The notes under the pieces: model-generated
Database searches by the model: none
What the model was told of the DNA's origin: nothing
Seen by the model: the letters and a program-made list of their open reading frames with translations, nothing else
Position numbers and translations under genes: made by a program
Assembly (NCBI GenBank): GCA_947460975.1
Contig: CANHGO010000006.1
Coordinates: forward strand, 1-64,000
Length of the DNA: 64,000 nt
Direction of reading: 5' to 3'
Source: Cytophagaceae bacterium
GTDB lineage: Bacteria; Bacteroidota; Bacteroidia; Cytophagales; Spirosomataceae
In this document: one piece after another, positions 18,627-26,110 of the stretch
Layout of the letters: every line of letters starts with the position of its first letter
Numbering within the stretch: position 1 is the first letter of the stretch

Positions 18627-20270
18627 ATGAAGTCAAAATCTACTTTTTTCATCGTTCTGATGAGCTTTTTAACTTTCGTCATGAATGCACAAGAAATCGC
18701 AAATCCGTATGGATTAACCACCCAAGTAAAAACAAAATATGGTACCTTAGAAGGAACCTTCGATACCCGAACAAAAATTGCCAGTTTTAAAGGTGTTCCC
18801 TTTGCTTTACCTCCTGTAGGAGCGTTAAGGTGGAGAGAGCCGATGGATCCAAAACCCTGGAGTGGTGTTTTACAAGCTAAAAAATTCGGCCCAAAAGCTA
18901 TCCAAGCTCCCTTATTTGGCGACATGGGTTTTCGTAGCAATGGAATGAGTGAAGATTGCTTATATCTAAACATTTGGTCTCCTAACCCAAAATCTACGGC
19001 AAAATTACCTGTGTTAGTTTATTTTTATGGAGGTGGATTTATGGCCGGTGATGGTTCTGAGCCACGGTATGATGGGGAAGTGATCGCACAAAAAGGAATC
19101 GTTACAGTTACGGTAAATTACCGCTTAGGTTTATTAGGTTTCTTTTCACATCCTGAATTAACCAAAGAATCCCCACACAAGGCCAGTGGAAATCAAGGTT
19201 TATTAGATCAAAATGCCTCATTAAAATGGGTTAAAGAAAATATTGAAAATTTTGGTGGAGACCCCAACCGAGTGACCATCGCCGGGGAATCAGCAGGTTC
19301 TATGTCGGTAAGTGCCCAAATGGCTTCTCCCCTATCGAAAAACTTAATTCATGGCGCCGTGGGTGAAAGTGGGGCCTGGATTGGTTCAGGCTTAGGACCT
19401 GTAACTTTAAAAGATGCCGAAAAAGTAGGCCTTACCTTTGGCGAAAAAGCAGGCGCTAAATCATTGAAAGAATTAAGGGATATCCCAACTTTAGATTTAT
19501 ACCAAAAAATGTTAGAGCCAGGAATGCCCCGTTTTTCAGCGTGCATCGATGGATATTTCATTTCAAAAACGTTGCCTGAGATATTTGCCAACAAAGAACA
19601 GGCGATGGTTCCTTTGCTTTTAGGTTGGAATTCAGAGGAAATGAATTACAAGTCCATGACGAAAGGACAGCCCATTACTACAGAAAATTATGCGGCGGCA
19701 GTCAAAGATTTGTACAAAGAAAATGCGGACAAGATTCTAGCTCTTTATCCGGGTAAGTCGGCGGAGGAAGCAGAACAATCCGCCACTGATTTAGCAGGTG
19801 ACCGTTTCATCGGTTTCTCTACTTGGAAATGGTTTGATATGCACCGTAAAAACAGTCAAAATCCAGTATATAGATATTATTTCGCAAAGCCAAGGCCTGA
19901 AATGATCGTAAAAGGTGTACAAGCAGCTCTTGCGGGTGGTGTAGTGAAAGTGGATCCCAATGCGCCTAAACAAGCAGCGCCAAAAGGTGCTGTTCACTCA
20001 GCAGATATCGAATATTTTATGGGAAATCTATCAACCAATTTGACCTATGGTTGGACCCCTGATGATCATAAAACCTCCAAAGACATGCAAGAGTATTTAG
20101 CTAATTTCATTAAAACAGGAAATCCCAACGGAGGTAAATTAACGAATTGGCCTACAGCTGGGCAAGAAGCTCAACCAGAATTAATCATTTTGGATGCCAA
20201 TCCTAGAGTTGTCAAAGGAACCAAAGACGCTCGTTACGAATTATTAGATTCCATTATCCTAAAAAAATAA
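18627..20270 (+). CDS. Exported carboxylesterase type B (alpha/beta hydrolase)
   Basis: The 547-residue protein has a signal peptide to about residue 21. The type-B esterase core shows the oxyanion segment FYGGGFMAGDG at 133-143 and catalytic GESAG with Ser222. The likely acid is Glu337 or Glu338 in NSEEMN, and His457 lies in GAVHSADIEY. SEDCLYLNIW at 108-117 is the family's second signature. It should hydrolyse esters in the periplasm, for example acetylated or aromatic-esterified glycans. It has strong terminators on both sides, so it is a single-gene unit, though it lies among sugar genes. Confidence 0.92.
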   Translation: MKSKSTFFIVLMSFLTFVMNAQEIANPYGLTTQVKTKYGTLEGTFDTRTKIASFKGVPFALPPVGALRWREPMDPKPWSGVLQAKKFGPKAIQAPLFGDMGFRSNGMSEDCLYLNIWSPNPKSTAKLPVLVYFYGGGFMAGDGSEPRYDGEVIAQKGIVTVTVNYRLGLLGFFSHPELTKESPHKASGNQGLLDQNASLKWVKENIENFGGDPNRVTIAGESAGSMSVSAQMASPLSKNLIHGAVGESGAWIGSGLGPVTLKDAEKVGLTFGEKAGAKSLKELRDIPTLDLYQKMLEPGMPRFSACIDGYFISKTLPEIFANKEQAMVPLLLGWNSEEMNYKSMTKGQPITTENYAAAVKDLYKENADKILALYPGKSAEEAEQSATDLAGDRFIGFSTWKWFDMHRKNSQNPVYRYYFAKPRPEMIVKGVQAALAGGVVKVDPNAPKQAAPKGAVHSADIEYFMGNLSTNLTYGWTPDDHKTSKDMQEYLANFIKTGNPNGGKLTNWPTAGQEAQPELIILDANPRVVKGTKDARYELLDSIILKK

Positions 20271-20291
20271 TTTTCAAATCTCGAAAAAATT

Positions 20292-20319
20292 AAAGGCCGT
20301 TTTTCAAACGGCCTTTTTT
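20292..20319 (+). terminator. Rho-independent terminator after the carboxylesterase
   Basis: AAAGGCCGTTT (20292-20302), loop TTC, AAACGGCCTTT (20306-20316), then further T. A perfect 11-bp stem with a T-tract, 22 bases past the stop. Confidence 0.95.
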
Positions 20320-20363
20320 CATGTCTATAATTGATTATTTTTACCTGATCATTTCAATACAAT

Positions 20364-21413
20364 ATGACAAACTCGATTATAAAATCAGCTTTACTTTCTT
20401 ATGGAATGTCTGGACGTGTATTCCACGCCCCATTCATTGACCTACATCCAGGTTTTTCCCTAGCAGGCGCATGGGAAAGAACGAACAAAAATATTGAAAA
20501 GGATTATCCTGGAGTTAAATCCTATACAAGCATAGACGAAATTTTAACAGATCCCTCGATCGACTTAGTCGTGGTTAACACGCCCATTTACTCCCATTAC
20601 GAATATGCATTAGCTGCTTTAAATGCGGGCAAACACATCATTGTAGAAAAAGCGTTCACGACTAATTTACAAGAAGCATTAGCCTTAGATACATTAGCGA
20701 AATTAAAATCAAAACACATTTTTGTTTACCAAAACAGACGTTTAGATTCCGATTTTCTAACTGTAAAAAAAATAGTGGACGCGGGCGTAGTAGGTGAGCT
20801 GGTGGAAGTAGAGATCAGATACGATCGTTTTAATGGAGCTCAATCACCCAAATTACATAAAGAAATTCCCGGACCCGGTGCAGGAATTGTGAAAGATTTA
20901 GGACCTCACTTGATCGACCAGGCCATTTATTTATTTGGTAGTCCGGAAAAAGTATTCGCAGATTTACGAATGACCCGTCCTGAAACCCAAGTAGATGATT
21001 ATTTTGAAATATTATTCTATTACCCTAACCTGAGAGTGAGGCTTAGAGGGGGATATTATTTCAAAGAGCCTGTCCCATCGTTTCAATTGCATGGAAAAAA
21101 GGGAAGCTTTTTGAAAGTGAGAGCTGATAAACAAGAAACTGATTTATTGGCCGGTTTAAAGCCAAAGGGGGATGATTGGGGTACAGAAAATGAATCAGAT
21201 TTTGGAATATTACATGTAGATGGTCAGGAAAAAATCAGAGTTCCATCTGAAAAAGGCAACTTCATGTATTTCTATGAAAATGTATTTGACACCCTTCAAG
21301 GTCGAGCTGAACCATTTGTTTCAGCCATGCAAGGAGCTCAATGCATGCAGGTGATCGATGCTGTTTTCGAAAGTCATGAAGCGCAAAAAGTGATTCATTT
21401 AAATTCATTATAA
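20364..21413 (+). CDS. Gfo/Idh/MocA family NAD(P)-dependent oxidoreductase
   Basis: The 349-residue enzyme has no signal peptide. The N-terminal Rossmann domain has a GMSGRVFHAPFI segment at 14-25 in place of the classical GxGxxG. VVVNTPIYSHYEYALAALNAGK follows at 69-90, then the family Glu-Lys pair E95-K96. The C-terminal domain has VKDLGPHLIDQAIYLFG with the likely catalytic His180. Family members oxidise or reduce sugar hydroxyls, and related proteins are glucoside-3-dehydrogenases. With the isomerase and DUF1080 proteins it could form a 3-keto-sugar route, but this gene is cytoplasmic and unlinked by operon to them. The next gene starts 6 bases on. Confidence 0.88.
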   Translation: MTNSIIKSALLSYGMSGRVFHAPFIDLHPGFSLAGAWERTNKNIEKDYPGVKSYTSIDEILTDPSIDLVVVNTPIYSHYEYALAALNAGKHIIVEKAFTTNLQEALALDTLAKLKSKHIFVYQNRRLDSDFLTVKKIVDAGVVGELVEVEIRYDRFNGAQSPKLHKEIPGPGAGIVKDLGPHLIDQAIYLFGSPEKVFADLRMTRPETQVDDYFEILFYYPNLRVRLRGGYYFKEPVPSFQLHGKKGSFLKVRADKQETDLLAGLKPKGDDWGTENESDFGILHVDGQEKIRVPSEKGNFMYFYENVFDTLQGRAEPFVSAMQGAQCMQVIDAVFESHEAQKVIHLNSL

Positions 21414-21419
21414 CTCAAA

Positions 21420-22055
21420 ATGGAAATTCCTTTGATGCTATTCACGCAATTTGAGCCTGAATTATCTAAAAAAATTCAGCAAGTTGGCGTAGTCAGAAAG
21501 TTTAAATCAGATGAATTCCTGATGAAGACTGGACAGTCGATTCGCTCCGCCGTTTTAGTGACCAAAGGAATTATCAAAGTATTTCGAGAGGATGATGAAG
21601 GAAATGAAATTTTCATGTACAACCTACATCCAGGAGAAGCCTGTGCCATTTCGATGACCTGCGCGGCCCGACAAATTGCTTCCCAAATCATGGCAAAAGC
21701 CTTAATTGACACAGAAGTGATTGCCATTCCCGCCGAGCTAATGGATGAATGGGGTTCTAAATATAAGTCATGGTATCAATTTGTATTAGAAACTTATCGG
21801 TCGAGGTTTGAGGAATTATTAGACACTTTAGATCAAATTGCCTTCAGAAATTTGGATGAACGATTACTTTGGTATTTGAAACAGCATCAAAAAAGCTTAA
21901 AAACGAATCTTTTAAAAGCCTCTTTCACAGAAATCGCCCATGAATTAAACTCATCCAGGGAGGTTATTTCAAGGCTAATTAAGAAACTAGCGGAGAAAGG
22001 CCATATCAAAATGCATAAAAACCAAATTGAAATTATCGATTTAAAAGGACTGTGA
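21420..22055 (+). CDS. Crp/Fnr family regulator of the sulfur island, with a Cys-X5-Cys pair
   Basis: The 211-residue protein has a cyclic-nucleotide-like beta-roll (about 10-110), a dimer helix (115-150) and a C-terminal winged helix (FTEIAHELNSSREVISRLIKKL, 169-190). There are no N-terminal Fnr cysteines. Instead Cys75 and Cys81 sit in GEACAISMTCA at the place where the effector loop lies in Crp. Two close cysteines in a regulator heading a persulfide-oxidation gene set suggest a thiol or persulfide switch; this is inference. The gene is 6 bases after the oxidoreductase, and a CRP-like palindrome overlaps its stop codon. Confidence 0.88.
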   Translation: MEIPLMLFTQFEPELSKKIQQVGVVRKFKSDEFLMKTGQSIRSAVLVTKGIIKVFREDDEGNEIFMYNLHPGEACAISMTCAARQIASQIMAKALIDTEVIAIPAELMDEWGSKYKSWYQFVLETYRSRFEELLDTLDQIAFRNLDERLLWYLKQHQKSLKTNLLKASFTEIAHELNSSREVISRLIKKLAEKGHIKMHKNQIEIIDLKGL

Positions 22056-22066
22056 TAAAAGTCACC
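22051..22066. promoter_or_regulatory. CRP-like palindrome overlapping the Crp/Fnr stop codon
   Basis: TGTGA (22051-22055), six bases, TCACC (22062-22066) matches nine of ten positions of the classical TGTGA-N6-TCACA site. It overlaps the TGA stop (22053-22055) and lies 49 bases before the TauE start, a sensible place for a binding site of the regulator just encoded. Confidence 0.55.
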
Positions 22067-22114
22067 ATTTAGAAGGAGAATTAGATCTAAATTTGTCCCA
22101 ACAAAAAAAGAAAT

Positions 22115-22936
22115 ATGGAGATTTTAGGCTACTTCGCCTCATTAATTATCGGATTATCCTTAGGCTTAATTGGCGGTGGTGGATCCATATTAACTGTCCC
22201 CGTTTTAGTCTATCTTTTCGGTGTAAATCCTATTTTAGCTACTGCCTATTCGTTATTTATCGTGGGCGCAAGTAGTTTGGTCGGCGCCTTCCCAAAATAC
22301 AAACAAGGTTTAGTCAATTTAAAGACGGCCCTTATTTTTGGAATTCCATCCATCGTATCCGTATTTGCTACCAGGAAATTCATTGTTCCACTCATTCCTA
22401 ATCAAGTTTTTGTCCTAGGTGATTTCTTGGTAACCAAGTCGATTTTAATGATGGTTTTATTTGCCATCCTAATGGTAGCAGCATCTATCTCGATGATACG
22501 TGGTAAATGCGAGCAATGTGAAAAAGAAAAGGATGAAAATTTCATAGTTGATGTACAAGTTTTTAATTATCCCATGATCCTTTTGGAAGGAGCAGTCGTT
22601 GGCATTTTAACTGGCTTAGTCGGCGCAGGAGGAGGTTTTCTCATCATTCCAGCCCTTGTGATGCTGTCAAAATTATCCATGAAGCAGGCCATTGGCACTT
22701 CTTTATTAATCATTGCCGCCAAATCATTAATTGGATTTACTGGTGATTTGGGTCATCAAATCATTGATTGGAAATTACTTTTAACGGTCACAGGATTAGC
22801 GATTGTAGGTATATTTATTGGGGATATCGTAAGTAAAAAAATAGACGGAAATAAGCTTAAAGTGGGATTTGGTTGGTTTGTTTTAATTATGGGAGTATTT
22901 ATCCTAGTCCAACAATTAGCCTTTCCTATCCAATAA
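22115..22936 (+). CDS. TauE/SafE family sulfite/organosulfonate exporter-like permease
   Basis: The 273-residue integral membrane protein has about eight helices and the two homologous GGGGSI/GAGGGF-type glycine motifs of the family (SLGLIGGGGSILTVPVL near residue 14, GLVGAGGGFLIIPAL near 170). A short Cys-rich cytosolic loop (GKCEQCEKEKDEN near 130) lies between the halves. TauE-like proteins move sulfite, thiosulfate or sulfonates. It follows the Crp/Fnr gene by 59 bases and precedes the persulfide dioxygenase by 17, so export of sulfite formed from persulfide oxidation, or thiosulfate uptake, is a reasonable role. Direction of transport is not shown by sequence. Confidence 0.9.
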   Translation: MEILGYFASLIIGLSLGLIGGGGSILTVPVLVYLFGVNPILATAYSLFIVGASSLVGAFPKYKQGLVNLKTALIFGIPSIVSVFATRKFIVPLIPNQVFVLGDFLVTKSILMMVLFAILMVAASISMIRGKCEQCEKEKDENFIVDVQVFNYPMILLEGAVVGILTGLVGAGGGFLIIPALVMLSKLSMKQAIGTSLLIIAAKSLIGFTGDLGHQIIDWKLLLTVTGLAIVGIFIGDIVSKKIDGNKLKVGFGWFVLIMGVFILVQQLAFPIQ

Positions 22937-22953
22937 TTTAAAAATAAAAAGCC

Positions 22954-24372
22954 ATGAAAGTAGAGCAAATTTACACGGGATGTTTAGCGCAGGGAGCTTA
23001 TTACATCGAGAATAACGGAGAAGCGGCCATTATAGATCCACTTCGTGAGGTACAACCCTATATTGAAAAAGCAAAAAGAAATAATGCTAAAATCAAGTAC
23101 GTATTTGAAACTCATTTTCATGCAGATTTTGTTTCAGGTCATTTAGATTTGTCGGCAAAGACAGGGGCGCCAATCGTTTATGGTCCCAATGCCCAATGTG
23201 GATTTGATTGTATTTCTGCCACAGACGGTCAAGAATTTCCCTTAGGTGATGCCAAAATTCGTGTCATTCACACTCCGGGCCATACGATGGAATCGACTTG
23301 TTTTTTATTGATCGATCAAGCAGGAAAAGCTACCAGTTTGTTTTCGGGAGACACCTTGTTTATTGGCGATGTAGGCCGACCCGATTTAGCTCAAAAAGTA
23401 TCCGCTGATTTAACTGAAGATATGTTGGCCGGTTTTTTATACGATTCTCTTCAAAACAAAATCATGCCTTTAGCGGATGATATCACCGTATATCCAGCGC
23501 ATGGAGCGGGTTCTGCTTGTGGTAAAAATATGAGTAAAGAGACTACGGATACCTTAGGAAATCAGAAAAAGACCAACTATGCTTTAAATCCTGCTCTTAG
23601 CCGAGAACAATTTAAAAAAGAGGTGTTAACGGGTTTGGTGGCACCTCCTGCATATTTCCCATTAAATGTGTTGATGAATATTCAAGGATACGATTCGATT
23701 GACAAGGTTTTAGAGCGAGGCCAACATGCCCTTTCTCCAGCAGCATTTGAAGCGGCGGCCAATGAAACATCGGCTTTGATTTTAGATACCCGAAATGTAC
23801 AAACGTTTGCAGCCGGTTTCGTACCTAATTCAATTAACATTGCCATTGACGGTTCTTTTGCACCCTGGGTAGGCGCCATGATTCCAGATATCAAGCAAGA
23901 AATATTATTAGTCACTGATGAAGGCCGTGAAGAAGAAGTCATAACCCGATTGGCCCGAGTAGGATATGATTTTACCATTGGTTATTTAAAAGGGGGCATA
24001 TCAGCTTGGAAAGATTCAGGAAAGGAAATAGATCAAATCGAATCCATCTCTGTGGAGGAGACTTTGAATCGAGCCAAATTGGGTGAAGGTGAAATCATTG
24101 ATGTAAGAAAAAATAGCGAATACCTTTCTGAGCATATTGTTGACGTGGAAAATGCCCCCTTAGATTTCATTAATGACAGTATGCTTAAAATCAAGAAGGA
24201 TAAAACATATTTTGTGCATTGCGCCAGTGGCTATAGATCGATGATATTTATTTCGACTTTAAGAGCAAGGGGCTACGAGAATTTAATCGACGTGCAAGGC
24301 GGATTTAAGGCCATTAAAGAATCAGAGAAATTCAAATTGTCGGAATATGTTTGTCCAACGACATTGTTGTAG
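22954..24372 (+). CDS. Persulfide dioxygenase-rhodanese fusion (metallo-beta-lactamase fold)
   Basis: The 472-residue protein has an ETHE1-like metallo-beta-lactamase domain (1-250) with THFHADFVSGH at 53-63, HTPGH ending in H110, D133 and H183. These are the mono-iron ligands of persulfide dioxygenases, which turn glutathione or low-molecular-weight persulfide plus O2 into sulfite. Two rhodanese repeats follow: the first (about 265-355) lacks a catalytic Cys, the second (365-460) has Cys423 in HCASGYR. The ratio of domains matches the CstB/PDO-rhodanese type, so it may release thiosulfate. It lies 17 bases after TauE. Confidence 0.92.
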   Translation: MKVEQIYTGCLAQGAYYIENNGEAAIIDPLREVQPYIEKAKRNNAKIKYVFETHFHADFVSGHLDLSAKTGAPIVYGPNAQCGFDCISATDGQEFPLGDAKIRVIHTPGHTMESTCFLLIDQAGKATSLFSGDTLFIGDVGRPDLAQKVSADLTEDMLAGFLYDSLQNKIMPLADDITVYPAHGAGSACGKNMSKETTDTLGNQKKTNYALNPALSREQFKKEVLTGLVAPPAYFPLNVLMNIQGYDSIDKVLERGQHALSPAAFEAAANETSALILDTRNVQTFAAGFVPNSINIAIDGSFAPWVGAMIPDIKQEILLVTDEGREEEVITRLARVGYDFTIGYLKGGISAWKDSGKEIDQIESISVEETLNRAKLGEGEIIDVRKNSEYLSEHIVDVENAPLDFINDSMLKIKKDKTYFVHCASGYRSMIFISTLRARGYENLIDVQGGFKAIKESEKFKLSEYVCPTTLL

Positions 24373-24432
24373 ATCTTTAAACGTGTAAACTTTCAATAAA
24401 GGAACATTAATTTTTCAAATAAATAACAAGCT

Positions 24433-24684
24433 ATGCTCGCTAACATCACACAAAATTGGGGATTTATGCGCGTGATTCGCCTGGCTTTAGGCGTTTATGC
24501 CATGATCGAAGCGGTAAAGGCGCATGAATTATTGATGGGCATGTTAGGCCTTTTAATAGCAGGCATGGCCCTATTTAATATGGGCTGTGGCACACAAGGC
24601 TGTGGCGTTCCAATCGTAAAAAACACAAAAACCAAAGACCAAAATCAGGATGAAGTGGAATATGAAGAAGTTCATTCAAAATAG
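24433..24684 (+). CDS. Small Cys-containing membrane protein (DUF2892/YgaP-like)
   Basis: The 83-residue protein has two hydrophobic segments (about 14-27 and 32-50). MGCGTQGCGVP at about 51-61 puts two Gly-flanked cysteines at the membrane edge, and an acidic tail follows. It looks like the DUF2892 inner-membrane domain that is fused to rhodanese in YgaP, so a partner in sulfane-sulfur handling is plausible. Its 3' end overlaps the next gene by 23 bases (from 24662). Confidence 0.8.
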   Translation: MLANITQNWGFMRVIRLALGVYAMIEAVKAHELLMGMLGLLIAGMALFNMGCGTQGCGVPIVKNTKTKDQNQDEVEYEEVHSK

Positions 24685-24877
24685 TTTCTGGGAAATTCTT
24701 GGCGGATTTTTTGGGGGCTTAATAGGCTATTTTTACTGGCGAGACATTGGTTGCTCAACAGGCACCTGTCCCATTACGAGTAAACCTTTGAATAGTATAC
24801 TGTATTTTGCCTTTTTAGGGTATCTATTTGTGAATATTGTTTCCCAATGGCGAACGCAAAAAAAATCATTTAAATAA
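24662..24877 (+). CDS. Small Cys-containing membrane protein (DUF6132-like)
   Basis: The 71-residue product starts at ATG 24662; an in-frame ATG at 24650 would add four residues. It has a first helix with GGFFGGLIGYFYW, then IGCSTGTCPITSKPLNS (Cys pair C-x4-C), then a second helix. The GCxxGTCPITSxP motif is what I know as DUF6132, a small protein of Bacteroidota sulfur/redox loci. It overlaps the previous small membrane gene, so the two are co-translated. Function unknown. Confidence 0.75.
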   Translation: MKKFIQNSFWEILGGFFGGLIGYFYWRDIGCSTGTCPITSKPLNSILYFAFLGYLFVNIVSQWRTQKKSFK

Positions 24878-24883
24878 ATTAAA

Positions 24884-24956
24884 TTTACTTTTTACCTGTT
24901 ACTTGATACCTATTACCTAATACTTTTTACCTATTACCTAATTTTAACTTACCTAA
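24884..24956. repeat. 7-bp periodic WWTACCT array, copy 1
   Basis: Eight consecutive heptamers fit WWTACYT in phase from 24884 to 24939 (TTTACTT, TTTACCT, GTTACTT, GATACCT, ATTACCT, AATACTT, TTTACCT, ATTACCT). A decayed unit and an off-phase one follow up to 24954. It fills the whole gap before the YeeE start at 24959, so it includes the leader of that gene. A second array lies at 28552. Confidence 0.85.
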
Positions 24957-24958
24957 TA

Positions 24959-25522
24959 ATGATCGAAACATTAACTCAGCCGTGGCCTTGGTATGTGGCA
25001 GGAGCAATCATCGGACTTATAGTCCCTACCCTATTAATTTTAGGCAATAAGCATTTTGGAATTTCGGCCAATTTGAGGCATATGTGTGCGGCATGTTTTC
25101 CAAGTAACATCCCATTTTTCAACTATGATTGGAAGAAAGAATCTTGGAATTTATTTTTCATCGGTGGTATTTTAGTTGGCGGTATCATTTCCACCCAGTA
25201 CCTAAGCTCTCCTGATCCCGTCATTATTCATCCTGATTTAGCTAAGGATTTAACTCAATTCGGGATTACTGATTTTTCTGGTTTAGTACCTGTTCAATTA
25301 TTTTCTTTTGACCAACTATTCACACTTCGCGGATTAATCATGATGGTTGGCGGGGGATTTCTAGTCGGATTTGGCACTCGATATGCTGGAGGATGTACCT
25401 CAGGACATGCCATTATGGGCCTCAGTGACTTACAGTGGCCATCATTAGTGGCGACGATCAGTTTTATGATCGGCGGTTTTTTGATGACTAATTTGATTTT
25501 ACCTTATATTTTAGCCTTATAA
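24959..25522 (+). CDS. YeeE/YedE (TsuA-like) sulfur-transport half-protein, N-terminal half
   Basis: The 187-residue membrane protein has about four to five helices, with HMCAACFP (Cys43, Cys46) near the first loop and RYAGGCTSGHAIMGLS (Cys146) in the signature helix. In the thiosulfate channel TsuA/YeeE such membrane-buried cysteines relay thiosulfate. This gene and the next code for the two halves that are one protein in Escherichia coli. It begins directly after the heptamer array and ends 2 bases before the partner gene. Confidence 0.92.
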   Translation: MIETLTQPWPWYVAGAIIGLIVPTLLILGNKHFGISANLRHMCAACFPSNIPFFNYDWKKESWNLFFIGGILVGGIISTQYLSSPDPVIIHPDLAKDLTQFGITDFSGLVPVQLFSFDQLFTLRGLIMMVGGGFLVGFGTRYAGGCTSGHAIMGLSDLQWPSLVATISFMIGGFLMTNLILPYILAL

Positions 25523-25524
25523 AG

Positions 25525-26022
25525 ATGAAAACGAAACAAGAAGAAACGGATTTTGAAGTACGTTCGCTAGACACCATGTGTGTCAATGAGTCTGAATTGG
25601 TTCATCCTTGGTGGTATAATTTCAAATACGCAGCAGTGGGAGTGATTTTTGGTATTGTGTTTATCAAAGCTGAGATTATTTCTTGGTTTAGAATTCAGGA
25701 AATGTTTAAACTCCAAAGTTTCCACATGTATGGCGTAATTGGAACGGCCGTGGTGGTAGGAGCGATTTCAGTATTTTTAATCAAAAAACTGAAGATTAAA
25801 ACAGTTCACGGAGAAGAAATCACCTTTACAAATAAGAAATTCAATAAAGGCCAAATATACGGCGGATTGATATTCGGTCTAGGTTGGGCCATTACTGGCG
25901 CATGCCCAGGACCTTTATTTGCCCAATTAGGATCTGGTTCCCTTGCTGTAATCGTTGTCATAGCAAGCGCCATGTCCGGAACTTGGATCTATGGTAAATT
26001 CAGGGAGCAGTTACCCCATTAA
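25525..26022 (+). CDS. YeeE/YedE sulfur-transport half-protein, C-terminal half (DUF6691-like)
   Basis: The 165-residue membrane protein has about four helices and the signature GLGWAITGACPGPLFAQLG with Cys127. A cytosolic N-terminal extension (LDTMCVNES, Cys19) is present. It should pair with the preceding half-protein to form a thiosulfate or sulfur-compound channel. The gene is 2 bases downstream of its partner and ends the plus-strand sulfur operon; a short hairpin (26041-26070) follows before the convergent cytochrome gene. Confidence 0.9.
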   Translation: MKTKQEETDFEVRSLDTMCVNESELVHPWWYNFKYAAVGVIFGIVFIKAEIISWFRIQEMFKLQSFHMYGVIGTAVVVGAISVFLIKKLKIKTVHGEEITFTNKKFNKGQIYGGLIFGLGWAITGACPGPLFAQLGSGSLAVIVVIASAMSGTWIYGKFREQLPH

Positions 26023-26040
26023 GGAAAAGTAGCAGAAAAA

Positions 26041-26070
26041 ATAAAATGCGCTAAATGCATGTCATTTTAT
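26041..26070. terminator. Possible weak bidirectional hairpin between convergent genes
   Basis: ATAAAATG (26041-26048) and CATTTTAT (26063-26070) form an A/T-rich 8-bp stem with a 14-base loop, between the YeeE operon and the convergent cytochrome gene. There is no long T-tract, so it is only a candidate. Confidence 0.35.
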
Positions 26071-26110
26071 CCATATGCAATTCGGATAAATGGAATAGGT
26101 ACGTTATCTT

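Noticed and set aside
22071-22093. A small gene starting after the AGAAGGAG sequence at 22071
   Set aside because: No ATG follows at proper distance; the only frame starts at TTG and lies in the TauE gene in another frame.
22954-24372. Glyoxalase II reading of the metallo-beta-lactamase protein
   Set aside because: The rhodanese repeats and persulfide-dioxygenase neighbours fit a sulfur dioxygenase far better.
24884-24956. Heptamer array as a CRISPR array
   Set aside because: Units are 7 bases with no unique spacers and no cas genes nearby.
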